DNA of 64,000 nt from Echinicola strongylocentroti (GCF_003260975.1 NZ_CP030041.1:5583501-5647500); one strand, 5' to 3'. Positions 26,985-36,070 are shown, numbered from the stretch's first letter. Notes: generated by a model not told the origin, from the sequence alone. Numbers and translations are program-made.

Positions 26985-27976
26985 AAAAAATCAACGATGA
27001 TGAAGTGAGATGGGGGATTTTGGGAGTAGGAGACGTGTGTGAAGTGAAAAGTGCCCCAGCGATGAATTTGGTGGATAACAGTCGCTTGGCAGCGGTGATG
27101 CGGAGAAATGAGGAAAAGGTAAAGGACTATGCCAAGCGGCACCAAGTTCCCAAATGGTATACCGATGCGGATGAGCTAATCAAGGATCCTGAGGTGAATG
27201 CCATATATATTGCCACGCCACCTTATGCGCACAAGGAGCTGACCCTAAAAGCAGCGGCCGCTGGAAAGCCCGTATATGTGGAGAAACCAATGGCCAAGAC
27301 CTATGCAGAATGTCAAGAAATGATTGCTGCCTGTGATAAAGCCGGAGTACCGCTATATGTGGCTTATTACCGAAGAGCGTTGCCCCATTTTCTAAAAATC
27401 AAATCCTTGATAGATGAGGGAGCCATCGGGGAGGTACGCCATGTGTCCATACAGATGAACCAAGCACCTAAGCCAGGGCTGGTAAGTAACCTTGATGATA
27501 ACTGGCGGGTAAATCCGGATATCGCTGGTGGGGGTTATTTCTATGACCTAGCCTCCCATCAACTGGATTTTTTGGACTTTGCCTTGGGGCCGATCAAAAC
27601 TGCCACGGGAATTAGTGCCAATCAGGCTGGGCTATATCAGGCTGAAGATATGGTCGTGGCTGCTGTTGAGTTTGAGTCGGGGGTGTTGGGAAATGGCAGC
27701 TGGTGTTTTTCCTCCAGTGATTCCGATGCGAAAGACCAAACTATTATTTATGGATCAAAAGGTAGTATAAGTTATGAAACCTTTGGAGCTGGTAATGTAT
27801 CACTCAATACCGACAATGAAGGAAGGAGGTCGTTTGAATTTTCTTTACCTAAACATATACAAATGCCTTTGATTCAATTAATAGTGGGGGATTTATTAGG
27901 AACAGCTTTAAGTCCTTCTGATGGCCTCTCAGGAAGCAGGGCCAACCGCATTTTGGAAAATATTGTCGGTAAATGA
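26981..27976 (+). CDS. Gfo/Idh/MocA-family oxidoreductase
   Basis: NAD(P)-dependent sugar or sugar-acid dehydrogenase, 331 residues. The N-terminal Rossmann motif GILGVGDVCEVK, the IATPPYAHKEL segment and the family signature VEKPMAKTY are clear, followed by the alpha/beta C-terminal domain (GGGYFYDLASHQLD). The Gfo/Idh/MocA active-site Lys is in the EKP motif. The start codon overlaps the Ldh_2 stop, so the two are co-translated and probably act on linked steps. The substrate is unknown. It ends the pectin locus, after which the DNA changes to unrelated genes. Confidence 0.88.
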   Translation: MKKINDDEVRWGILGVGDVCEVKSAPAMNLVDNSRLAAVMRRNEEKVKDYAKRHQVPKWYTDADELIKDPEVNAIYIATPPYAHKELTLKAAAAGKPVYVEKPMAKTYAECQEMIAACDKAGVPLYVAYYRRALPHFLKIKSLIDEGAIGEVRHVSIQMNQAPKPGLVSNLDDNWRVNPDIAGGGYFYDLASHQLDFLDFALGPIKTATGISANQAGLYQAEDMVVAAVEFESGVLGNGSWCFSSSDSDAKDQTIIYGSKGSISYETFGAGNVSLNTDNEGRRSFEFSLPKHIQMPLIQLIVGDLLGTALSPSDGLSGSRANRILENIVGK

Positions 27977-28009
27977 GGCGCTATAGGTAAAATAGCCTAT
28001 AATGATATT

Positions 28010-28080
28010 TTATAAGCTTAAAAACTTATAAGTATATTTTATATGTTGATAAGCTTATAAATTGGTTTTATAAGTTTAAG
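28010..28080. promoter_or_regulatory. Cluster of CTTATAAG-like inverted-repeat sites upstream of satD
   Basis: Four copies of a TTATAAG/CTTATAA motif occur in about 70 bp: TTATAAGCTTA (28010-28020), ACTTATAAGT (28024-28033, perfect palindrome), ATAAGCTTAT (28050-28059, perfect palindrome) and TTATAAGTTTAAG (28068-28080). Members within each pair start about 15 bp apart. The cluster ends 32 bp before the satD start. It looks like a multi-site operator. The region also contains the promoter and is extremely A/T-rich. Confidence 0.6.
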
Positions 28081-28112
28081 ATACTATATTAGCAAGGCGA
28101 CAAGCTCATCAA

Positions 28113-28811
28113 ATGGAAAAAACAGCCGTCATATCCGGAGATATTGTATCATCTACCAGCTTGGTAAAAGAAGATCGGCTCATGCTAAATGACCGTTTGA
28201 AGGACCTGATCTTTTGCCTCTCCGATAAATTTGATACATACGGAAGGGTGCTAAAAGGAGATTATGTGGAGTGTGTGTGTAGAAAGCCTCATGAGGCCCT
28301 TGCGGTGGCATTGGCCATAAAGAGCTTTGTTAAATCCATCGAAGTAAGCGATGGAGAAAAAAGCAGTGACAAGAATCGCATTAAATTGTTTAAGACACAT
28401 GGTATCCGATTGGCCATAGGCTATGGTGAGCTCACTACTTTTGATACGGAAAATGGTGTGATAGACGGAGAGGCCATTTACCTAGCGGGCAGAAAGATCA
28501 ATGAGCAATCCGGCCGCAAGAAAAAAAGAGTGGTGATCAAACAAACCTTGTTTTTTGAATCGCATGAAGAGCTGCTAAAAGAGCAATTCGATCCTGTGAT
28601 GGGACTTTTGGATGTCCTGCTGAGCAAGGCCACAGCCCGACAGTCCGAAGTGCTGTACTGGAAGTTGATGGGATTGAATGAGGATGAAATAGCCGAAAAG
28701 TTTGGCGTTAGCCAGTCGGTGATCAATCAGCACAGTACCAGTGTGGGGTGGAATGCCATAGAAGATACCGTAGCCTATTATAACCGTACCATAAAGCGAC
28801 ATCAACCATGA
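28113..28811 (+). CDS. satD: SatD-family protein with C-terminal helix-turn-helix
   Basis: The 232 residues begin with the SatD-family signature MEKTAVISGDIVSST. The N-terminal approx. 150 residues have the alpha/beta character of the family. The C-terminal part (about 180-225; EIAEKFGVSQSVINQHS) resembles a LuxR/sigma-4-type helix-turn-helix. SatD was named in Streptococcus mutans as a gene linked to acid tolerance, but its molecular role is not established. It overlaps the DUF3307 gene by four bases. The repeated palindromes directly upstream are candidate autoregulatory sites for its own HTH; this is an inference. Confidence 0.85.
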   Translation: MEKTAVISGDIVSSTSLVKEDRLMLNDRLKDLIFCLSDKFDTYGRVLKGDYVECVCRKPHEALAVALAIKSFVKSIEVSDGEKSSDKNRIKLFKTHGIRLAIGYGELTTFDTENGVIDGEAIYLAGRKINEQSGRKKKRVVIKQTLFFESHEELLKEQFDPVMGLLDVLLSKATARQSEVLYWKLMGLNEDEIAEKFGVSQSVINQHSTSVGWNAIEDTVAYYNRTIKRHQP

Positions 28812-29512
28812 ATGCAGCCCAGTTTTTTATCTTACAGTTGATTGCCCATATGTTGGCAGATTTTTATTTCCAAAACGACCGACTGGCAGCGCAGAAAAAT
28901 ACACATGGATTTAGGAGCCCGTTCTTGAAGTGGCATATATTGATCGTGTTTTTATTGTCTTGGGGATTGTCGTTTCAGCTGTATTTCGTCTATGGAGCCT
29001 TGGTGATAGCCCTGACCCATTATATCATTGATGGCTTGAAAGTCTACCTCAACAGGAGCAAATGGTTGGGAAATTATGCCTTTTTTATTGATCAGGTTCT
29101 GCATTTGGCAGTGATCATTGTCGTAACCGTGGCGTACGCGCTTTATCTGGGATTGCATCCTTGGTGGGAAGTTGCATTGTCTCCCCGATTACTCATGGCT
29201 ATTTTTGCCTATTTGGCTTGTTTGAAACCTTCAAACATCTTTATCAAAGAAGTGTTAAAAGCCTATCAAATCAGCGTACCCGGAACGAATGACCTTCCCA
29301 ATGCCGGAAAGTTGATCGGTGTATTGGAGCGTATACTTGTGCTTACTTTTATCCTGCTGGGAGAATTTCAGGCTGTTGGTTTTTTGATTGCTGCCAAGTC
29401 TATTTTAAGGTTCAAAAATGATGATATTCTGAAAGCTGAATATGTATTGATCGGTACTTTATTGAGTTTTGGTATTGCCATATTGTTGGGCACTTTCGTA
29501 GGGCTGGCATAG
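28808..29512 (+). CDS. DUF3307 integral membrane protein
   Basis: A 234-residue hydrophobic protein with about six predicted transmembrane segments. The N-terminus (FFILQLIAHMLADFYFQND) and the THYIIDGLKVY motif in the first half are characteristic of DUF3307. Its function is unknown. It is translationally coupled to satD (ATGA overlap), a pairing also common in other Bacteroidota. The conserved charged residues (D, H, K) within membrane helices suggest transport or an intramembrane catalytic role, but nothing more can be said. Confidence 0.85.
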   Translation: MNAAQFFILQLIAHMLADFYFQNDRLAAQKNTHGFRSPFLKWHILIVFLLSWGLSFQLYFVYGALVIALTHYIIDGLKVYLNRSKWLGNYAFFIDQVLHLAVIIVVTVAYALYLGLHPWWEVALSPRLLMAIFAYLACLKPSNIFIKEVLKAYQISVPGTNDLPNAGKLIGVLERILVLTFILLGEFQAVGFLIAAKSILRFKNDDILKAEYVLIGTLLSFGIAILLGTFVGLA

Positions 29513-29632
29513 GGCAAAGAGCCATTCTAAAAGAATGGTAACTTCCGTAAAGATATTCAAAAAGTAGAGTTGATATAATAGGTCTTTTTCCCTAAGTTTA
29601 TGTTTTGATAACCCGATAATATTTAAAATTTT

Positions 29633-31243
29633 ATGAATCCCAAAATCGATATAGTAGGAAAAAGCACTACATGGGCATTGGTGGCCACTTGCATCATCGC
29701 TAGCATGTTTTCCTGCACTACCCAAAAGGAAGAAGGGGAGGCGACAGCCAGTAAGCGTCCCAATATCATCTTCATCATGTCCGATGACCACGCTTATCAG
29801 GCGATCAGTGCTTATAGCGATAAGCTGATCAATACGCCGAACATTGACAGAATAGCCAATGAGGGCATGCTTTTCGAAAAGGCTTTTGTGAGCAACTCGA
29901 TATGTGCGCCAAGTAGGGCGGTGATCCTGACGGGGAAGCACAGCCATTTAAATGGCCTAGTGGACAATGCCGTGAAATTTGACAGTACACAGGTGACTTT
30001 CCCCAAAATCCTAAGAGAAAATGGCTACCAAACCGCCATGATAGGAAAATGGCATTTGAAGACCCAGCCTACAGGCTTTGACTACTGGAAAGTACTGCCT
30101 GGTCAAGGGCACTATTATAATCCTGAATTCCGGACGAAAGAAGGGGTGGTATTGGATTCTGGTTACGTAACGGACCTGATTACGGACTTTGCGATTGACT
30201 GGTTGGATAAGGCGAAGGGGAGCGACGAACCTTTTATGCTGATGTACCAGCACAAGGCACCCCACCGGGAGTGGCTTCCTACGGAAGAAAATTTCCGAGA
30301 ATACGCCAATAAGGAATTTCCTGAGCCTGAGAGTTTGTTTGATGACTACAGCGGTCGGGGCAGTGCAGCCAAAGAAGCTGAAATGCGAATCGATACGCAC
30401 ATGGGCGTGACAAGTGATAACAAGATCCACCCGGATATAGCAAAAAAAATGGGGTATGAGAATTTTCTCACTTGGTATCCCCATGCTTACCACAACAACC
30501 TAGATCGCATGAGCCCATCGGAGCGTGCTGCTTGGGAAGAGGTGTACGGCCCTATGAATGAAGCGTTTGAAAAAGCCAATCTCCGTGGAGATGAGTTGAC
30601 CAAATGGAAATACCAGCGTTATATGCAGGATTATTTGGCGAGTATTGAGTCGGTGGATGAAAATGTCGGCAGGTTGCTGGATTACTTGGAAGAGAATGGC
30701 TTAGCAGAAAACACCATCGTCGTATATACTTCAGATCAAGGGTTTTACCTTGGAGAGCACGGGTGGTTTGACAAGCGGTTCATGTATGAGGAATCTTTCA
30801 GGACACCTTTGATGATCAAGTGGCCTGGCGTGATCAAGGAAGGCAGCAGAAATACCGATTTGGTTCAGAATCTTGACTTTGCAGAGACTTTCTTGGATGC
30901 TGCTGGGGTGACTATTCCAAAAGAAATGCAAGGCAAAAGCATGCTTCCACTGCTGAAAGGTGAGAAAGTCGAGTGGAGAGAAGCGCTTTACTATCACTAT
31001 TATGAATACCCGGGTATCCATGCCGTGAAGCGCCATAACGGCGTGCGGACTGACCGATATAAATTGATCCATTTCTATTATGATGTAGATGAATGGGAGC
31101 TGTATGACCTTGAAAAAGACCCTCAAGAAATGAACAATGTCTATGCCGATCCAGCCTATGCAGATGTAAAAGAGAAGATGCATCAAAAACTGGACGAGCT
31201 AGTCGTCCAATATAAAGATGAAGTGGTGGTACCCACTGAATAG
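29633..31243 (+). CDS. Sulfatase (S1 family), lipoprotein
   Basis: Hydrolyses sulfate esters on a carbohydrate. The 536 residues carry a lipobox (SMFSC, Cys28) and the S1 sulfatase core: metal ligands in IMSDDHAY (Asp51, Asp52), the formylglycine-precursor motif CAPSR (Cys91-Arg95), GKWHLK, and C-terminal [17 protein letters not shown] Cys-type motif needs a formylglycine-generating enzyme or anaerobic sulfatase-maturating enzyme, which is not encoded in this window. It stands alone between the DUF3307 gene and a terminator and is not part of a SusC/D locus. The second half ([18 protein letters not shown]) resembles sulfatases acting on glycosaminoglycan-like or algal glycans. The substrate is unknown. 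Confidence 0.93.
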   Translation: MNPKIDIVGKSTTWALVATCIIASMFSCTTQKEEGEATASKRPNIIFIMSDDHAYQAISAYSDKLINTPNIDRIANEGMLFEKAFVSNSICAPSRAVILTGKHSHLNGLVDNAVKFDSTQVTFPKILRENGYQTAMIGKWHLKTQPTGFDYWKVLPGQGHYYNPEFRTKEGVVLDSGYVTDLITDFAIDWLDKAKGSDEPFMLMYQHKAPHREWLPTEENFREYANKEFPEPESLFDDYSGRGSAAKEAEMRIDTHMGVTSDNKIHPDIAKKMGYENFLTWYPHAYHNNLDRMSPSERAAWEEVYGPMNEAFEKANLRGDELTKWKYQRYMQDYLASIESVDENVGRLLDYLEENGLAENTIVVYTSDQGFYLGEHGWFDKRFMYEESFRTPLMIKWPGVIKEGSRNTDLVQNLDFAETFLDAAGVTIPKEMQGKSMLPLLKGEKVEWREALYYHYYEYPGIHAVKRHNGVRTDRYKLIHFYYDVDEWELYDLEKDPQEMNNVYADPAYADVKEKMHQKLDELVVQYKDEVVVPTE

Positions 31244-31264
31244 TCGAAAATAATTAGAGCGTTT

Positions 31265-31303
31265 AAATCCCCTGTCAATGGAATTTGTTCAGGGGATTTT
31301 TTT
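31265..31303 (+). terminator. Intrinsic terminator after the sulfatase gene
   Basis: AAATCCCCTG pairs with CAGGGGATTT across a 16-base loop and is followed by seven T. It is located 21 bases after the sulfatase stop. Confidence 0.85.
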
Positions 31304-31346
31304 ATGTCCACGGATCAGCCTGTTGTAATGTGAATAATCTCGGTTT

Positions 31347-31516
31347 AACCCGGATTATGCATTAGGAATCGTAGTGAGAGCTGAAATTGCAAGAAAATCA
31401 GTTAGTTTGGAGGCATTAGCGTAGCACCGCTACGGTTATGCCGAAAACTAAAGTGAAACGGCTGATTTTGAAGCAGTTTCAGGTCGCAACAGATAGGCTA
31501 ATGCATATTCCGGGTT
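31347..31516 (-). repeat. Palindromic intergenic repeat, copy 2 (inverted)
   Basis: 170-bp copy in the opposite orientation to the other three. It begins AACCCGGATTATGC and ends GCATATTCCGGGTT. It lies directly after the sulfatase terminator, and a different dispersed repeat starts ten bases beyond its end. Confidence 0.85.
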
Positions 31517-31525
31517 TATACATAC

Positions 31526-31633
31526 CTGCAATGACTCCAGTAATCACAGCAATAGTAAATAGGTGCTCACAGAAACCGCTGAAATCTCCGAAAAACCTCA
31601 TTTCATTCTGAGTGTTCCGTGAGAAATACAACC
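31526..31633 (+). repeat. Dispersed repeat B, copy 1
   Basis: The segment starting CTGCAATGACTCCAGTAA closely matches 49224-49340, sharing CACAGCAATAGTAAATAGGT, CTGAAATCTC and a GAGAAATA-AACCT end. It is non-coding in both places and abuts other repeats in both. Confidence 0.75.
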
Positions 31634-31813
31634 TTGTTTTTGGCCGTTATGGTGATTTCCAAAGGAGCTTCAATACCCAAACGAAAAAATAGTGATGCTG
31701 CCAAATTTAAGGCGTTGGGAATTGCGTATTTGATTGGGATAATTATAATCCTGGTCAACATTCCATGGCCTTTTTTCCCTTTACTGCTAGGCCCTACTTT
31801 TAGGTTTTTTTAA
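31619..31813 (+). pseudogene. Possible fragment of a small membrane protein
   Basis: A GTG-initiated 64-codon frame whose first codons fall inside dispersed repeat B. The remainder has a charged stretch (IPKRKNSDAAKF) and one strong hydrophobic segment (LGIAYLIGIIIILVNI). This is more protein-like than random A/T-rich sequence, but no family is recognised and no good ribosome binding site is seen. It may be the C-terminal remnant of a gene cut by the repeat. The 31814-32016 stretch after it shows nothing recognisable. Confidence 0.25.
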
Positions 31814-32016
31814 GTTATGTCAATAAATTTTATTGACTTGTCCATACGAGTGATTTTAGGGATTTTGTGCACAATATTATAATCTTTTACCGATAGCAGT
31901 GTTTTTTTGACAGGTTTGAGGTTGGATTTGAGTAACTATGTACAAAATAATGGAGTCTTGGTTTCCGAAGAGATTCCATCCTATTTGTGTAATAGAATTT
32001 AAATGCTACAGTTGAT

Positions 32017-32670
32017 ATGAAAAAACTCTTTTGTGCACTTGTTATGTTGTGCTTATTTTCCTTGGAAGGTTTTTCCCAGGATGTGCGATTGAATGTTTAC
32101 GGCTCTTATGCTTTTGCCGATAAATTTGATTCCTATTGGGATGTTGGAAACAACTACTATTATGATGGAAGAATTGAAGATGGCTTTCAGTGGGGAGGTG
32201 GTCTCGAGTATGTGGTGAATGATATGGTGGGAGTAGAAGTGCTGTACTTAAGACAAGATACCAATAGTCCAACACGCTACAGTTATTCGGGGTTTGTGGA
32301 TCGACGAACAAACTTTGATTTGGGAATCAACTATATTTTAGTGGCTCCATCCCGGTATTTCCAAGCTCCCAGTGGAAACTTGGAAGGCTTTTTTGGGGTG
32401 ATGGCCGGTGTGGTGATCGCCGACTTATATAATCCTGATAATGGAAATGAAAATAACGCTACCAAAATGGCCTGGGGGGTAAAAGGCGGAGGAATCCTTT
32501 GGGGTTCTGAGCGCATTGGGCTGAAGGTCCAAGCACAATTGCTGTCGGCTGTCCAGTCTGTAGGTGGTGGATTTTATTTTGGCACCGGAGGTGCTGGAGC
32601 TGGCGTAAACAGTTATTCTTCCATTTACCAATTTAGTCTCGGTGGAGGGCTGGTATTTAAGTTGAACTAA
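32017..32670 (+). CDS. Small outer-membrane beta-barrel protein
   Basis: A 217-residue protein with a signal peptide (ends near GFSQ, residue 21), followed by alternating polar/hydrophobic strands rich in Gly, Tyr and Asn. Examples are VRLNVYGSYAFADKF, DGFQWGGGLEYVVND and VGVEVLYLRQD, with a final strand FSLGGGLVFKLN. This fits an OmpX/OmpW-like eight-stranded barrel. No specific function can be assigned. It is a single gene between repeats and the aquaporin gene. Confidence 0.75.
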   Translation: MKKLFCALVMLCLFSLEGFSQDVRLNVYGSYAFADKFDSYWDVGNNYYYDGRIEDGFQWGGGLEYVVNDMVGVEVLYLRQDTNSPTRYSYSGFVDRRTNFDLGINYILVAPSRYFQAPSGNLEGFFGVMAGVVIADLYNPDNGNENNATKMAWGVKGGGILWGSERIGLKVQAQLLSAVQSVGGGFYFGTGGAGAGVNSYSSIYQFSLGGGLVFKLN

Positions 32671-32833
32671 TCTACCGAACATTTTTTTTCTGGAAAATTT
32701 GTACATCCAGGTATAATGAAACAGTGGACCCAATAAATAGTGTCTGGTCTTTTTAAGGCTTGACTAGTGGTAGATGGGGTAAAATGTGTTCCTGTTTTCA
32801 GAATGATAACGAAACACATAAACTACACATATC

Positions 32834-33517
32834 ATGAAAAAGTTGATTGCAGAATTTATTGGGACTTTTTGGCTTGTATTAGGTGGCTGCGGTAGTGCTG
32901 TACTTGCTGCGGCATTTCCCGAATTGGGCATTGGGTTTGCTGGAGTGGCATTGGCCTTTGGTCTTACCGTTTTGACGATGGCCTATGCCATTGGGCATGT
33001 TTCTGGATGTCATTTGAATCCTGCCGTATCCATTGGATTATGGGCAGGGGGAAGGTTTGAGGCCAAAGATCTATTGCCTTATATCGTAGCTCAGGTGCTG
33101 GGAGGCATCGTGGCTGCTTCGGTGCTTTATGTCATTGCGTCCGATAATGCAGCGTTTGAGCTGGGAGGATTTGCTGCCAATGGATTTGGTGAGCATTCTC
33201 CAGGTGGATATGGGATGACAGCGGCATTGGTGACAGAGATCGTCATGACCTTCATTTTTCTGTTTGTCATTCTTGGTGCCACTCACTCGAAGGCTCCCCA
33301 AGGATTGGCGGGAGTGGCCATTGGATTGTGCCTTACGTTGATCCACCTGATCAGTATTCCAGTTACCAATACATCCGTAAACCCAGCAAGAAGTACCAGC
33401 CAAGCGATTTTTGTAGGAGATTGGGCATTGGGTCAGCTTTGGTTGTTTTGGGTGGCTCCGATAGTGGGAGCTATTTTGGCAGGATGGGTGTATAAGTACC
33501 TTTCTCCCGAAAAATAA
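32834..33517 (+). CDS. aqpZ: Aquaporin Z
   Basis: Inner-membrane water channel of 227 residues and six membrane segments. Both NPA boxes are present (HLNPAV at residues 60-65 and SVNPARS at 181-187). The narrow selectivity-filter residues of water-specific aquaporins can be matched (Phe42, His171, Thr180, Arg186), which argues for AqpZ rather than a glycerol facilitator. It is a monocistronic gene closed by a terminator at 33542-33573. Confidence 0.95.
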   Translation: MKKLIAEFIGTFWLVLGGCGSAVLAAAFPELGIGFAGVALAFGLTVLTMAYAIGHVSGCHLNPAVSIGLWAGGRFEAKDLLPYIVAQVLGGIVAASVLYVIASDNAAFELGGFAANGFGEHSPGGYGMTAALVTEIVMTFIFLFVILGATHSKAPQGLAGVAIGLCLTLIHLISIPVTNTSVNPARSTSQAIFVGDWALGQLWLFWVAPIVGAILAGWVYKYLSPEK

Positions 33518-33541
33518 CCTAATAGAATACTAGCTATTATT

Positions 33542-33573
33542 ACCCACGTCCAAAGGGCGTGGGTATTATTTTG
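33542..33573 (+). terminator. Intrinsic terminator after aqpZ
   Basis: ACCCACG pairs with CGTGGGT across a nine-base loop, followed by ATTATTTT. It lies 24 bases after the aqpZ stop. Confidence 0.8.
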
Positions 33574-33638
33574 TCCAAATGCTCGGACTTGACTATATTC
33601 GATAATCAAACCTGTCGTCGTAAATAGCTAACTCTTTT

Positions 33639-34661
33639 ATGTCAAAACCACTAAAATTTGGGATTATCGGTACTGGTGCTATCGCTGAAAAGCATGCTTC
33701 CGCCATCAACGAACTGCATTCTACGGAATTGGTGGCAGTGTGCAGTTCATCGGCCAAAAGGGCCAAGCAAGCTGAACGGGAATTTCATGTCAAGGGCTAT
33801 GATAGTTTGGAGGAATTTTTGGCACATCCTGGATTGGAAGTGGTGTGTATCTGTACCGCTAGTGGGCAGCACTTAGAGCCCACTGTAAAGGCGGCCCAAG
33901 CTGGGAAGCATGTTTTGGTAGAAAAGCCTATAGAGATCAGCATTGACAGAGCAGATGCGATGATACAGGCATGTGAACAGCATCAGGTAAAGCTTGGCGT
34001 TATTTTCCAAAACCGATTTAATGAGGGCTACCTACTGCTCCATGCAGCAGTCAAAAGTGGACAGTTGGGGAAGTTGTTGATGGGAAATGCCTACATAAAA
34101 TGGTTCAGGGACAGAGAGTATTATCAAAGTAGCCACTGGAAAGGGACTTTTAGCGGTGACGGGGGAGGTGCTTTTATCAACCAAGGGATTCATACGGTGG
34201 ATTTATTACTGGACATTATGGGCGAGGCAGAAAGCGTTTTTGGCAAAGTCAAGACAGCTCTTTACGACATCGAAGGAGAAGATATGGGAACGGCCCTGGT
34301 CACATTTAGAAATGGGGCCTTGGGCAATATCACAGCTGGGACAGCACTCTATCCTGGTTATCCGGAACGGTTGGAAATTTATGGTACAGAAGGCAGTGTG
34401 ATGTTGGAAGGAGGTAAAATAGTCGCTTGGAACGTTAAAAATCAAGCGTCAAAAGTGGAAAACCCAACTCATGAAGCAAGTGGTGCTGCTGACCCTATGG
34501 CGATCGGTCATGCGCTTCATCTGATGCAGATCGAGGATATGGTCATGGCCATCCAAGAGAATAAACCTCCATTGGTGACGGGAGCAATAGCCAAGAAGTC
34601 CCTAGAAGTTATTTTAGGGATTTACGAAAGCTCCAAGACCGGAAATGAAATTGCTCTCTAA
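33639..34661 (+). CDS. Gfo/Idh/MocA-family oxidoreductase
   Basis: A 340-residue NAD(P)-dependent dehydrogenase. The Rossmann motif GIIGTGAIAEKHA is at residues 8-20, CTASGQHLEP follows, and the family EKP motif occurs as VEKPIEIS. The C-terminal domain includes GGGAFINQGIHTVDLLLDIMG. It carries no signal peptide, in contrast to many secreted Bacteroidota relatives. It is separate from the Gfo/Idh/MocA gene at 26981 and only distantly similar. Substrate unknown; proximity to the glucuronate genes (36134 onwards) hints at a sugar-acid, but the two are separated by repeats. Confidence 0.88.
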   Translation: MSKPLKFGIIGTGAIAEKHASAINELHSTELVAVCSSSAKRAKQAEREFHVKGYDSLEEFLAHPGLEVVCICTASGQHLEPTVKAAQAGKHVLVEKPIEISIDRADAMIQACEQHQVKLGVIFQNRFNEGYLLLHAAVKSGQLGKLLMGNAYIKWFRDREYYQSSHWKGTFSGDGGGAFINQGIHTVDLLLDIMGEAESVFGKVKTALYDIEGEDMGTALVTFRNGALGNITAGTALYPGYPERLEIYGTEGSVMLEGGKIVAWNVKNQASKVENPTHEASGAADPMAIGHALHLMQIEDMVMAIQENKPPLVTGAIAKKSLEVILGIYESSKTGNEIAL

Positions 34662-34719
34662 TGATGTTTTAAAGTCCTAAACGAAGGCTTTATTCGTTAC
34701 TAAGTTGTGGGATTTATGC

Positions 34720-34989
34720 TTATTCTGTATCCATGAGGTATAGGACCTTTTGAAGGTAATAGCCTTCGTCCATACGGATGAGCTTGTCATTTTTAAAGTA
34801 AAAGTACTTTTTATGGAACTCAGAAGTTGGAATGGTATACACCGTATAGGTCTCATTCATTTCAATGATTTCCTCATTCACATTAGTTTTTTCAAATTCT
34901 TCTTTGGTCATCCCTATATCTGCACTGATGCGGAAAACCCCACAAGAAAAGAGTATAAAAAATGGTATAGTAATAAGTAGCTTCTTCAT
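34720..34989 (-). CDS. Small lipoprotein of unknown function
   Basis: An 89-residue protein with a clear lipoprotein signal (FILFSC, Cys16) followed by a short soluble domain (TKEEFEKTNVNEEIIEMNETYTVY, YFYFKNDKLIRMDEGY). No family is recognised. The pattern 'F-K-N-D-K-L' after two strands resembles small beta-rich SmpA/BamE-like lipoproteins, which often read M-T-K-E-E; that comparison is tentative. It is transcribed alone on the minus strand. The ATG at 34989 is preceded by a purine-poor leader without an obvious ribosome binding site. Confidence 0.7.
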   Translation of the reverse strand: MKKLLITIPFFILFSCGVFRISADIGMTKEEFEKTNVNEEIIEMNETYTVYTIPTSEFHKKYFYFKNDKLIRMDEGYYLQKVLYLMDTE

Positions 34990-35160
34990 AGTAGTGGGTA
35001 GTTCATTATTTATTTTCAGCTTGCAAAAAACATTCCTTTTTGGATTTTATTCAAAAAACTACAGCTCAAGAACCACGATAATAATAGGTAACTGTCTTGT
35101 ATTTAATTAGTTGTATTGTTTTCTTTTTGCGTAAAAAGTTTCGGTGAGACCAATAGATTA

Positions 35161-35331
35161 AACCCGGAATATGCATTAGCCTATCTGTTGCGAGCTGAAA
35201 CTGCTTCAAAATCAGCCGTTTCACTTTAGTTTGGAGGCATAACCGTAGCGGTGCTACGCTAATGCCTCCAAACTAACTGATTTTCTTGCAATTTCAGCTC
35301 TCACTACGATTCCTAATGCATAATCCGGGTT
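35161..35331 (+). repeat. Palindromic intergenic repeat, copy 3
   Basis: 171-bp copy with the best-preserved symmetry. Paired blocks are AACCCGGA-TATGCATTAG, GAGCTGAAA-TGC, AAAATCAG and AGTTTGGAGGCAT, closing on a central GTAGCGGTGCTAC. Its right end is directly abutted by the 17-bp inverted repeat of the element at 35331-36020. Confidence 0.88.
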
Positions 35332-36020
35332 CAATGCCGTTTAGTTAGTGTGTATCTGGAAAATATGGGTTCTATATTTTTTCCTTGGGCAGTTATTTTT
35401 CTAGCTAAATTCCTAGGTGGTTTTCATCCCTTTACCTTTGTCACTTTTTTGCTTCAGGTCAAAAAAGTAACCAAAAAACCCCGCCGCTGTGCATCTATTG
35501 GCCTAAAATTAATACCTTCCCTCATGCAGGCAAACTCCTCCTTTTTAGCAGCCAACATTCTTTTTGGCCAGCATTTCGTCAAACAAGCCTGCCTTTCTGC
35601 CCACCCGCTTTTTAATTTCTTAACGCCCAATACCTGCAAGGCGGATTCAGTTAATAAGTCCCAAAAAGGTGTTGTTTCCATATGACGGCCCTTGGTATGC
35701 CTGTTTTCCAGCCGATGGTGGAGGCCGTTAAGAAAGGGAGTTGGCTCGCGTCGTGGAACAGCGAGACCCACTCACTTTTAGGCCGTAGCCATCGGGTGGA
35801 AATTAAAATGGGTGACGGATCTCGGTCGCAGGGTAAATTTATGCCCCATTTTAAAAGGCATACCACCGGCCTAGATTTTTTTCTTTCTTTTTTCATCAAT
35901 GGAAAAAAGGAAAAGGATAAAATCCACCAAGATGATCAGGTTTCCCCAGCCAAAGTCAATCAAAAAAAGGACTTTTAGGTATATGAAAAGAAGGAAATCC
36001 CCTTAACTAAACGGCATTGA
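35331..36020. mobile_element. Candidate non-autonomous element with 17-bp perfect terminal inverted repeats
   Basis: TCAATGCCGTTTAGTTA at 35331-35347 is repeated as its exact reverse complement at 36004-36020, and a CCGGGTT direct repeat flanks both ends. The roughly 690-bp interior has no transposase. Its reading frames (for example 35454-35771 minus and 35682-35978 plus) contain low-complexity or frame-ambiguous sequence and no recognised domain. The right 90 bp (35916-36007) recur at 49371-49466, so parts of the element are dispersed. The remaining part of the 34990-36133 gap shows nothing else. Confidence 0.55.
35916..36007 (+). repeat. Dispersed repeat C, copy 1
   Basis: Matches 49371-49466: both read GGATAAAATCCACCAA, CAGCCAAAGTCA-TCAAAA, ATGAAAAGA and CCCCTTAACTAAA in order. 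Here it forms the right part of the candidate element. Confidence 0.75.
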
Positions 36021-36070
36021 TTCCGGGTTAAAAAGAAGTGGAGACTTAGGATACTTAATTGAACAAATAA

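Noticed and set aside
35454..35771. 105-codon minus-strand ORF and overlapping plus-strand ORFs (35350-35685, 35682-35978)
   Set aside because: They lie inside the candidate inverted-repeat element on both strands, with no family motif and no ribosome binding site; treated as element interior, not genes.
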